Assembly: GCA_003427395.1 (NCBI GenBank)
Contig: BFEA01000149.1
Coordinates: 603,707 to 632,674, forward strand
Length of the DNA: 28,968 bases
Direction: 5' to 3'
From: Chara braunii
Lineage: Eukaryota > Streptophyta > Charophyceae > Charales > Characeae
Part shown: in pieces, positions 19,521 to 28,968 of the stretch
Layout of the letters: every line of letters begins with the position of its first letter
How positions within the stretch are numbered: the first letter of the stretch is position 1
Notes under the pieces: generated by a model
What the model was told of the DNA's origin: nothing
What the model saw: only the letters and a program-made list of their open reading frames with translations
Database searches by the model: none
Position numbers and translations under genes: made by a program

Positions 19521-20188
19521 AACATCTTGGTCGATCCAAAGTCAAACTTTTGATCGTTGACCTTCTAACCACTCTCTAACTTCACAGCAAAGACCCTCCT
19601 TTCAACTATCCCAGTCTTTCCACAAAGTTTGTGACCCAAAGTGCATCAGCCTCAAGTGAGTCCAACAAGCTCGTGACTCTCCTCTAGCCACTCCGTTTGG
19701 TAGGACTGACCCCGTGTTGGCCAGCAGCCAAGCTTATACCTCTCGGCTGGCTTGCTGCCGCACAACGAGTTGCATATCTGTCAGCAGGCAAACCTCAAAC
19801 TCTGCAGCTTTCCGTTTGCTGTCGTCGAGTAGCCGCCCGCACCTCCACAACACCCCGCTCAATGCTACAATGACATCTTTCTGCATGGCAAGCGCCAAGC
19901 CTGGCCATATACATGAGGCCAATGGGAATTGAGTTCAATACCTCCTGAGTACCACTTGCTTGCCTTACCAACTAAGCTAGGCCACTGAATCCGAGCTCGC
20001 GTCTGATTGATAGGGAAGCCTCCGTGATGCAAAATGGGAGGGGAATTTCTCTACGGCCATAAGAAAGAGTGCTTCGTCGACGACACCTCTTCTTCACGCT
20101 ACCATCAAATTTGTTTGCCTTGACTAGTGCGATGATCCAGTCATCAATTAACTGACCGGTTACTCAGCTCCCTGATTCACTACGGTGC
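19521..20188. other. No recognised gene; contains a tRNA-like relic
   Basis: Open frames of 60-70 codons lack domains. The tRNA-like sequence at about 19923-19985 is the only feature that could be supported. Confidence 0.55.
19923..19985 (-). repeat. tRNA-like / SINE-head-like sequence
   Basis: On the minus strand TAGCTTAGTTGG (19968-19979) fits the RNA polymerase III A box well, and GTATTGAACTC (19931-19941) is a degenerate B box at a plausible distance. A clean cloverleaf could not be drawn, so this is more likely a tRNA-derived SINE head or a decayed tRNA gene than a working tRNA. Confidence 0.35.
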
Positions 20189-20394
20189 TCAAGTTCGTAC
20201 CTCGCATTGGTTGTCTACTATTGCCATAGCTGAAGGCGAGAATAAATCTGAGAAGTCTTCTGGGGACCTCAAAAGATTGCCTTGTTGAATTATCATCCAT
20301 TCATGAAAAATGAGTTGAAAATCCCTTTTGAAGGGGGCAATGGTGTCCACTGTCCTCTCCCCCTGGCCATGACACATGACCCAAACCCCCTCCA

Positions 20395-23300
20395 TTATCC
20401 CCCCCCCAACCAGTCTTTCGATAATTGCAGAATTGTATTGTGAATATCCTTCTTTTGTTGGAATGTTAGAAACTTTGATTGGGTGTTACACCATTGTGCT
20501 CGAATCTCAGTTTGAATAAACTGTTTAACTGTTTCAAAAATTTCCCAACCCTCTATCCTTACTCCGTCCAAAGCATGTGCGCAACGTTTGTACCAGAGTG
20601 TCCATATTATAGCTTTGCGAGAGAGGGAGAAAAAATTATGTACAAAATCCGAGGATGAGGGGGGGTCCCATGCTCCTAATAGAATAGCCCTCCAGTCCCA
20701 AGGCCAATCCAAGTCTGTCAATTGCCTCCAAATACAGTCCCATCTGCGCCACAAGAGTACCGATCCAGGATACTGTAAGAAAATATGTTCAATTGTTTCT
20801 CTTATCTTGCGGTTAGGAAATGTCATGTGACAGGACTGGCACCATGGAAGTGCTAGTCCTCGTTGTTCGAGAGATGAGTGATCTATCAACCAATCATTAG
20901 TCGGGAGGCAGCGATGTATAATTTGTCATTGTAATGATGCAAATTTAGATGGACGCTCCTTGAAACCAGCAAACTGGACGGAAAGTCTGAACGTCTAGAT
21001 TTAGGTGCCTAACCCAACGATCTTTGACAATCGCCTTAACATTCACCCGTGGTCGTAACATACGATATTCAGCTTTGACCGTGAGGGAGGTGAGTGATCT
21101 TGGTCTACCAGTTTTGGTGGTTTGCCATTTCCATTCCTCTTGGTCGAGTGCGAGTTCAGGTATGGGGCATCTAGGATTATAGGCCCTCCAATGTTGCATG
21201 GATGAGTCCCTTAGAACCCAAATCCGATAGAGTGTCGTGATGGGAAAGAATTCTGAACTATCTGATTGGGGACGTGAGAGGGAGTGATCCCCATGCATCT
21301 GAAACAGGTTTACTAAGGCCCCATTTGGTAGAACATATATTAAGTTCCCAATTGACCAAGACCCATCCGGATGATGAACAACTACCCAATCCGACTCCAC
21401 AAGAGTAAGTCCCTTCTTTAGTGTTACTACCCAGGACAATGGTATGGAGAAAATAAACAGATCTAAGTTATCTTGTAAATGGTGAGCATATCTTAACTCC
21501 TTTCGAAGTTGCTCGGTTGATTTCCAGTCCTTTTTGGTTGGGTTCCATAGGTCTTTTATCCTCATGATTCCATTTTTAACCCAGGTTGCCCAAGGAGGAT
21601 CCGAGTTGATAAACACACAACCCCTTCTATCTGTCATCCATCTGTTACCAAAAATTGGTTGACACAGTACTTCCTCATATCAGGTAGGAAAAGGTCTGTC
21701 TGGTAGGGGTAGCTTGCGCCAAGTGCGCAGCAAAGTGACCCAGAAATCATCCAGGGCAAGATCCCTTCGAGCAGCCCCACGATCCCCCAATGCCTGAGTG
21801 AGTGGGTGTGCTATGGGAAGACTCCAATACCTGTCCTCAACCCAAGAGAGAGGGTGAATATCTTCGGTGGTGTAGGGTGCCAAACGTCGAATTTCCTCAA
21901 GTACTAGTTCTCTCCATGGGAGGTCTGTGGTAAGTACCAAGCGTCTGATCCATTGTATGGCCAAGGCCTGATTTTGTAATGATGGNTCCAAAATGCCTAG
22001 TCCTCCTTTGGATTTNGGTTGAATTAATGNGTGNNATGCTACTCTTGGAATGACNTGAGCCAGCTCATGGTCGCCTCTCCNTAGGAAGGAGGTAAGTTGT
22101 CTTTTGATCACTTTGGTGGATTTCTTACTGAGTGACCAGAGTGTTGACTTATACCAGATTGAGGCTAGTATCACATTGTTGATTAGGAGTGCTCTGCCAA
22201 AAAGTGATGTATGTTGGTTTTTCCATTGATTCATCTTATCCAAGGCTGGTTTGGAGATCCACTCATCATTAGTTGTTGGTTTTCCTTGCGCAGAAATGGA
22301 AACACCTAGAATACGAATCAGGGCTTCTAGCGGCATCCACTTGATTCTAGGTTGTTCTGGTGGACGGTCTCCATTGGAATGCAACCACCATCCCTGTGTC
22401 TTACTACCCCAGTTGACCACCATGTCAGACACTTGTAAAAATTTGTCCATTAATTTCTTGATTTCTTCCATATTGGAAACTGAGGCCTCTACCATTAGTG
22501 TGAGGTCATCTGCAAACATAGAGGTAATATGAATATATTCCTCAGGAATACTTGCTATACGTAAACGAGCAATATTCTTATTAACCCTGAGGTTCGCTCC
22601 TAATGCCTCCATTATAATGAGAAAAAGAAAGGGGGCGAGAGGGTCCCCCTGTCTAACTGATCTCTGTAATATAATCTGCGGAGATAGGAGACCATTGATT
22701 TGTACACGAGTTGTCGCATTGTGGTGCAAAATGTGCACCCATTGGCGAAATTCTGACCCAAAATTAAGTTTTCGGAGACATGCATCTAAAAATCGTCAAT
22801 CTACGTGGTCGTATGCTTTCTCAAAATCAATAAAAACAAAGGCTGCATTGCTCTTAAACTGTCGAGACAGCCTGATCATTTCATTGACTAATAGCACATT
22901 ATCGTGGATATGACGCCCCTGGATAAATCTTGTTTGGGAGGGATGGATAATATCCGTCTTAACCGGGATAATCCTATTTGCAATAGCCTTTGAAATCATT
23001 TTATAAACTACTATCAATAGAGTTATTGGATGATAATTACGTATATTTGTTTTATCACTTTTTTTGTAAAGAAGAGTGAGTACCCCCTGTCCCACTAAAT
23101 CCCCCATTTCACCTGATTCACGCACATGTTCATAAAATTTCATAAGATCAGAGGAGAATGTGGGCCACATAGTTTCCCAAATTTCTTTAGGAAGTCCGTC
23201 AATCCTAGGGGTCTTATACTATTCCATTTGTATGAGAGCCGTCCAAATTTTTTCCTTTGTTATTGGTCTTTCCAAGTGGATTCTCTGTTTATCTGTCAGA

Positions 23301-24743
23301 CATTGTGTAAGAGGTGTGAGGAAGTCTGTAATTGCTTCGTCGTCCTCTTCTTCTCGACCTGGCTATTTAGAGGAGGAGAACAACTCATGAAAGAAGTCAT
23401 AGGCTACTTTCAAACTATTGGCTGATGTGGTAGATGTAAATGTTGGTGTTTTAAGTGGATCATATAAAGCTTCTATATTATTGCGTCGAGCTCTTATTTT
23501 TGTCATTGCAAAGAAAGTAGTGTCCATTTGACCTTCGGTCCGATGTCTTGTGAGTTTACCGCGTACTAGATACCCTTGCCAACGATGTTGTGCAAAGGTT
23601 AAGAGTTGTGATTTGAGGTCTTGTATATCGATTTGATCCAAAACCAAGTCTGGTTGATCATGCTGTTCATGGTAAATAATTTGTTCTTGAATGTTCATTT
23701 CTTGAGAGTATCTTTGCTTTGCACGCAATTTCGAATATTCATTGCATTTTTTTGTTAGGAAAGCCAGACTATTGTTAAACTAAGTCACAAATGAATCTTG
23801 AACTCCTTTGGTAGAATGCCAAAATTTCCATACGTCACCAATGTAATGCTTAAATTGAGATTGAGATAGGAGAGAGGAATTCAACTTATAGAATCCTCTC
23901 CCTTGATCGGGTTTCTTTCTGAAAGTAAGGAGAGTTGCGCACATCTTATGGTCTGCTCCAGGCCAATGATTTTGAGGAAAGATCGCTGCCCCTTGCATGG
24001 TCTAAATCTTCACATATCAAAATTAAATCAATTCGAGATTTGGACTGATGTGATGTCCCACTGTTGCGAATACATGTGTATAAGCGTTCTTGTGGGAAAC
24101 ACCTACAGTACGTGTCAAATAGATGTTCAACATGACATAACCTTGGGAAGAGGTGCTCGTCATCTTCTGTATATGTTGGGCAGGGGGAAAGTATTTTCCA
24201 TCTATCCATCCATCTATCTGGGGCTGCATTAAAGTCCCCTGCCATAATCACAGGGATCCCAGTTGGGATCTGTGTGCGAATGGCCTCAAAGAATCGGATC
24301 CTCTCTTCCCCCTCATTGGGCGCATAGATATTGATCAGGCAGAGTACTTCTAATTCCAGCATAATTAACGCCGACACCCATCTACCCTGTTCCTGATCAG
24401 CTGCCCAATGTATTATCTCTGCCCTGGACTCTGGAGGAATCCAAATGGCCACCCCAGATGATCCACTGCGTAGGGAGTGGGCGCATAATTTTTGGAAAGG
24501 CCATATCAATTTATGGGCACGTATGTGAGCTGGAGACTCAGTAAGGTGAGTCTCTTGTATACACACTAAATATGGTCAGGTCTTCCCTCCTACCCTCTTA
24601 ATTTGTTCTAGGATGGAGCGTCGTTTTTGTGCATCTGCCGTGGCCAAACCATTTACATTCAGGGAGCGCAAATCTAGATCTGCTGATTTAGTTGCTCTAA
24701 TCCAGGCTGGGTTTTTCCCATACAATGTCTGTAGCGCCTCCAT
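20395..24743 (-). pseudogene. LINE-C ORF2: endonuclease / reverse transcriptase / CCHC remnant, inactivated
   Basis: The start is the ATG at 24741-24743, about 30 codons before the endonuclease motif SLNVNGL. Further endonuclease motifs are CIQETHL, IYAPNEGEER, AGDFNAAPD, SRIDLILI and GADHKM, so the catalytic residues survive. RT motifs are YKKSDKTNIRNYHP, motif A FIDFEKAYD, motif B RSVRQGDPLAP and motif C FADD. The C-terminal zinc motif has CQSC and His, but the last Cys reads Tyr (HIFLQYP). In-frame stops are at 24576, 23780, 23363, 23219, 22796, 21680 and 20926; all are TGA or TAG, and at least three sit where Trp is expected. Frameshifts occur near 23985 and 20960. About 1,450 codons in total, a usual length for plant-type L1 ORF2. 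Confidence 0.9.
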
Positions 24744-24790
24744 ATCTTTAATGCACAGATTATACCTAGGTTATAAGCCTACAGCCTGAC

Positions 24791-27600
24791 CTATAGCCTG
24801 ACCCAATTACCAGTGTCTAAGTCTGAAGGGGACTGGAGTAATCCCCTACGAAGCATAGTACAGAGGATGGCCGTAATGTCCGTTGCCGACCAGACTGGGT
24901 TAGTCTTAATTTTCAGCTGTTGGAGTTCCATCAGAGAAGCACGTGTAAACCATTTCAAACCAGCCTCCTTATTTTCCTCAAACCGGACAAAAATGTCGCG
25001 TTTAACCAAATGTGCTTTGTCACCTTTCTCGGTTATGGTTGCTTGTGGGCCCGGGTCAAAATGTTTTGACAAGAAATCGTGTAAATCTCTCTTGAAGGAG
25101 CGGTCCCCTGCAAACTGGTAGTCAAAGTACGTGGTCCAACCCCTCAGTGTCACCCCACCATACTGATCCTGTCCTATGGGCGAGAGACCCACTTCCCATT
25201 TCCCGGCCCTCTTGCGAACCGGGACCACTAGATTCCCTTTTGGTACCTGGGGTCTGACAGCCTGGCCCTTTTCCAAAGTATTTCTAAGACGTTGTCTTTT
25301 GCTGTGTTCCAGCTCCTCATGAGCCTGTGAGAGAGTATAGTGACTGTTTGGTTCCGTATCCTCTTTCCGCCCATTATGTTCACCTATTGGTCTGGGCTGA
25401 ACCTTTAGGGAAGATGTCTTGGGTCCATCGCTTGCTTTGTTTTTTTTTTTTTTTTTTCTATACTTTTTTCTTTCTTTTCTTTTTTAATGCAAAAGAGGAA
25501 AAACCTGTGGTCTGCCTAGATTGCAGTGACTGCTTGGGAGATATGTTCACCTCTCCCTCTTGCCCGCTGCGTCTCTGACTGTAAGCTTGCTCCCCCAACT
25601 TCATAGATCTGACAGGAATTGTCCTGTGGGACAGTCGTTTCATCTGCAGATGCATCAAAGATCTCCACAGATCCGCTGGGCGCACCCAGCGGGTCGGTAG
25701 GGGCTCTTTATGAGGCCATTGCAGTAGCCACTATCGTACCATTGTCCATTGTGACCGCCTGCCCCTCGTCAGCGCCTGTAAAGATAGTAGGTGGGAGGTG
25801 AAATATGGATGACACAATATGGAGCAATCGGAGACTCACTTCCGGCCACTGGATCCCAGATGGTAGCCCGTTTTCTAAAACTGATTTAACGATGGGACTA
25901 GTGTCTAATAAATTAAACAATTCTACATAAGAGGTATCCCAGAACTCATCAGTTGCTGCTCCAAAACGTAGTTTGAGGTTTTGGAGAAGCCATTCTGCCA
26001 GGTGTGTCGTTTTCTGCTCCACTGAAATCTGATTTTGAGACTCCTGATTCGCTTGCGAGGACTAAGAGGATTGAGCAGCCTGTTCTTTCTGCTGTTCTGC
26101 TTCAGCAACTTCTGTCATTACAATGTCCTCAGGTGGGGGGGGGGCTGATGGGGGGAGGGGTTCAACATTCATTGGGGCTGCCCCAAACACATCAATGAAG
26201 GGATCTATCATCATATCTTCTGCTTCCTCTGAATCTTGTGAGGACAGCCTCTCTTCTGTAATTCCTTCCTTTATAGGCTGCTGTGGCCCAGAGGAAGATG
26301 TCTGTAACCTCGGCTCCATCATTATTTTTTTATTTTTATTTTTAAATTTTCCAATCCCTACCTCCCTCACCACCACCCTTTCCTTTCGCTGTTTTCGAAC
26401 CAGTCTTTGTTCTGGTTCTTGCATTTGATCTTCCTGATTCTTGGTTCCTTCCTGGTCCTCTGCTCCCTCCTTTCTTTGTGTATCTTCTCTACTTCCTCCT
26501 CCTTTCTCTGCTCCCGAGACTGCTGCTTGCAGATAATCTGCAGGTTGGGGGCCTGGTAATCCCTGTCCGACCCCTACCTCACCCTGTGAGTCAGATTTCT
26601 GGCGCCACTGTAGGTGATTTTGGGGCTCCTTCCCTTTGTCTTTTCCTTTTGCCTCCTCAAAAATAGCTGCCCCATGTTGTTGTGTTGAAGGGCCTGGAAG
26701 AGGAGGAGGTGGAGGAGGAGGTGGTTTAATTGGTGATTCAGGTGGAATCCAAGTATCAGGAGGACGAGTCTCCCAGTTGGGTTCCCCCTGTTTTTCCCAT
26801 ATCCATCCTTTGGGATTCCCGCCTTTTGAAGCACCTTCCACATACACCCATCCCTCATGACCCGGGTCCACAGTCCGCCACAAGTTGGATTTAAACGGGT
26901 CTCTTAACAAGCGGCCCGTTGCTCGATTCCTGCGACCCGGGTGTTGGGGGCAGGTGGAATCTGTGCATAAGTGACCATAGACTTTACAGCGAAAGCACCA
27001 TGGCCGTAGCTTATGTGCAGTGTGAATATGGTACTCCTTCCCCCCAACCCTATATGGGATAATATCATCCATATTAAAGGGTTGGGACGCCGGGTGATTT
27101 AAGGCAAGCATGAGATAATCATCCCGGCGTGCTACATAGGCGGGGAGGGGATCTATGAAATCTACAATATCGTAGATTTCCCCGAAGTCATGAATAAAGG
27201 AAGCTTGNATTTCAATCGGCACATGGCGGAATTCTACCCAAAAAAANNCCTCCATCATTTGGGCTNTGCGCTCATCCGNGCCCTGTTTCAAGNGAGCCCA
27301 GGGGTAGATCCGCACTTCAGATCTGTCACATCGCAGTTTCTTCCACTGATCAATCGTTCGTTTGTCTTGCTCATGAAGACAAAGTACTGCGAAAACAGTG
27401 GAAGAAACTGGTTGAATAAGAAAGTCTTGTTGTGCCGCCTCTGGGCTTCCTTTGAGATTTGACAAACGCTTATTTATCCATTTTATTTTGTCATTGGTAG
27501 ATTTGTATGCAGCGTCGTCGTGAAATACCCAATTATTAGCATGGGCCTGGTAGACAGTATCCCGTTCTGTAAGTTTCTGAACTGTGTATGTTTTTATCAT
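24791..27600 (-). pseudogene. LINE-C ORF1: gag-like protein with zinc knuckle, disrupted
   Basis: The start is taken as the ATG at 27598-27600; the frame is open to 26062. An N-terminal region of about 200 residues (containing FFWVEFRHVPIE and YLMLALNHPAS) precedes a Cys/His motif (CFRCKVYGHLC, then TDSTC). This order recalls the gag-like ORF1 of plant L1 elements and implies RNA binding. A Pro-rich and then Glu/Gln/Lys-rich linker follows. A TAG at 26062-26064 and a TAA at 25708-25710 are in the same frame. A frameshift in or near the 18-T run (25440-25457) leads to the last frame, open to the stop at 24791. The N-terminal half contains several Ns. Confidence 0.75.
25440..25491 (-). repeat. 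T-rich run inside LINE-C ORF1 (18 T, then mixed T/C)
   Basis: On the coding strand this is an A-rich stretch that would encode Lys. The reading frame differs on its two sides. It may be an expanded internal A run, or the tail of a separate element that ended here. Confidence 0.8.
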
Positions 27601-27738
27601 TGTTTTTTTTCCCCCCTGAATCAATTACTTTGTTCTCAGAGGGAGTGATGAATTTGGAAAGAAAAAAGGCTCGAGCAGTTGAAAGGCTGCTAAGAGGGAT
27701 GTGTAGGGGTTGTGTTTGTGGGTCCTTTCTTCTGATTT

Positions 27739-28329
27739 CTAACATAACTGTTTGATAAGGTCCCTTGTTTTCTTGTGCCCAGGACAGTGTTTGTGACTGA
27801 GCATTGTTGTGTTCTCTTTGTTGACCCCCTGTTCAGCTCCTGATGAAGATGAAGCTTTGGATGGATGGTTGTCCTGCAATGACTGAACATTTATCCCTCC
27901 TTTCCCTACCCATGTTCCCCCTTCCCCCTGTTGCGTTTCCCTTTGTGTAATCATCAATGTAGATCGCCTTTCTTGCCCATTATCTATTGTTAGACGCTGA
28001 CCTGGTGATGGCCCATTCCGTGACCCCCCATCTTCCTCATGCCCTTGTACCTGTCCTATTGACTGCGCCTGGTCCACCCTCGTATTCGCCTGCCTCAGAG
28101 GTGTAATATCCCCTCGCACTGGACGATGATTCCATGAATTTAGGGCAGTTGGGGTAATCAGGGGTGGGGGAGGGGAAAGGCGAATCACTCTGCTTTGTTC
28201 CCTCCTTTCTTCGGTGGTGAGGATTTCCCCATCCATGATTCTTGGCTTACTTAGTAGTGCTCTCTCTTGATTGACCCGCTGGGCATGCAAAATCGTCTTC
28301 ACAGGGGTGTGGAGCTGTTTGAGTGCCAT
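27739..28329 (-). CDS. Open frame upstream of LINE-C ORF1; N-terminal part of ORF1 or separate ORF, unknown
   Basis: This is 197 codons starting at ATG and ending in a stop at 27739. The composition is polar, rich in Gln, Arg, Ser and Pro, with no recognised domain. It is in the same frame as the main ORF1, separated by about 140 bp with two stops, so it could be the N terminus of a once longer ORF1. In the gap another frame (27536-27745) reads more like protein, which suggests a frameshift near 27740 and another near the G/A homopolymer at about 27600-27617. Confidence 0.4.
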   Translation of the reverse strand: MALKQLHTPVKTILHAQRVNQERALLSKPRIMDGEILTTEERREQSRVIRLSPPPPLITPTALNSWNHRPVRGDITPLRQANTRVDQAQSIGQVQGHEEDGGSRNGPSPGQRLTIDNGQERRSTLMITQRETQQGEGGTWVGKGGINVQSLQDNHPSKASSSSGAEQGVNKENTTMLSHKHCPGHKKTRDLIKQLC

Positions 28330-28743
28330 CTGTCACATAGCTCCTCTGAAAAGGAGCATCGATTCTCCCTGTCTGTGAACCCGTTGGTGATGCAATGGTC
28401 TAGTCATACTGCTAAGGAAAAATGTGCTCCCGCTGTAAGTTCCCCTTAAATTACCCAGGATCCTCCTACTGCGAGTAGCAGATATTTGATTTTGTGATGT
28501 GAACCACTTGGCTGCTAACGTAATCACACAGACTGTAGATATCTGAGAATACTCCGGACCCCCGTGCCCTGATCTTGTAGACTGTAATAACTACAATCCT
28601 CCTTTATCCTGCCCTAGCAGACCGTGTCCACATCACATTTATATATTATTACGAAATTGTCTTAAGCTAACCACGGTTAGAAAATGTCAGAAGGGATTAA
28701 TCAAGATGGGAAGGAGAAGCGCAATGGATGTGAGTGACGTGAA
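28330..28743. other. Probable 5' flank or 5' UTR of LINE-C; no recognised gene
   Basis: A 64-codon minus-strand frame (28333-28527) continues upstream of the LINE-C open frame without a domain. CTAACC/GGTTAG form a small inverted repeat at 28667-28680. The 5' end of LINE-C cannot be located. Confidence 0.4.
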
Positions 28744-28926
28744 GGAAAGAAAAGAGAGGGGGGGGGGAAGAAAAGGAATTGGAGGGAAAAGAAGAGGGGG
28801 CAGGATGAAAAGGAGGCAGGGAGGCAAGGGGTGAAGGAGTGAGGAGCGAGGGAAGTAAGGAGAAGGAATGGGAAGACAAGGAGGGCGCCTAGTTGTAATA
28901 AGGGGGAGGAGCGAAGGCTAGGAGGG

Positions 28927-28959
<33 letters not shown>

Positions 28960-28968
28960 AGGAGGAGA
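28744..28968 (+). repeat. Purine-rich simple sequence with a 30-A run
   Basis: The stretch is almost entirely A and G on the plus strand (GGAAGG, GAGGAG runs), with 30 A at 28927-28956. No coding signal. Confidence 0.9.

Larger units (their letters stand above)
20189..28530 (-). mobile_element. LINE-C: near full-length but decayed L1-like retrotransposon of a second family
   Basis: From its 5' end the element holds an upstream open frame (27739-28329), ORF1 with a zinc knuckle (24791-27600), a 47-bp gap, then ORF2 (20395-24743) with endonuclease, RT and a CCHC remnant. Protein sequence differs strongly from LINE-A/B (FADD rather than LADD, RQGDP rather than RQGCP). Neither end is defined: there is no poly(T) at the left and no sure target duplication. 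The outer coordinates are estimates. Scattered Ns fall in ORF1 and ORF2. Confidence 0.85.

Noticed and set aside
28927-28956. Poly(A) tail of a plus-strand retroelement
   Set aside because: It sits inside more than 200 bp of purine-rich simple sequence on both sides, with no element body to its left.

Overview
This is eukaryotic repeat-rich DNA, not a bacterial locus. It holds three decayed non-LTR (LINE) retrotransposons, all on the minus strand, plus micro- and minisatellites, small inverted-repeat elements, splice-like signals and an assembly gap of Ns. The LINEs carry an APE-type endonuclease, a reverse transcriptase and a C-terminal zinc-binding motif of the kind common in land plants and their algal relatives. 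A streptophyte (for example a charophyte alga) would fit, but that is inference. No intact conventional host gene was recognised.

Layout. 1-5169: LINE-A, minus strand, running off the left edge and 5'-truncated inside ORF1. 5170-5542 and 9238-9762: two halves of one plus-strand open frame of unknown function (a charged Glu/Arg-rich coiled-coil stretch, then a Pro/Ser and Lys/Pro-rich part). LINE-B (5548-9235, minus, 5'-truncated, poly(A) tail seen as poly(T) at 5543-5580) splits it. The insertion is flanked by an 8-bp target-site duplication, ACGTTTTT, and the two halves are in frame across the empty site.

9770-11640: a cluster of about 122-bp inverted-repeat (MITE-like) elements in alternating orientation, then a GC-rich block of strong hairpins. 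11640-15000: no recognised gene; a 42-bp near-palindrome, an (ATTT)n and an (AC)n microsatellite, and a purine-rich tract. 15000-17040: no recognised gene; a 69-bp minisatellite interrupted by 120 Ns. Each minisatellite unit carries, on the minus strand, a complete set of intron-like signals.

17146-19520: a composite repeat bounded by roughly 300-bp diverged inverted repeats. It contains ten 65-bp tandem units and then seven stem-loops that share the loop sequence ATCTTA while their stems differ by compensatory changes. This hairpin array is the most unusual thing in the window. 19520-20190 has a tRNA-like (SINE-like) relic.

20189 to about 28530: LINE-C, minus strand, of a different family. 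It has a long ORF1 with a zinc knuckle and a nearly full-length but broken ORF2. 28744-28968 is purine-rich simple sequence. All three LINEs are disabled by stops and frameshifts, so the region looks like old, silenced transposon-rich DNA in which elements landed next to or inside each other.
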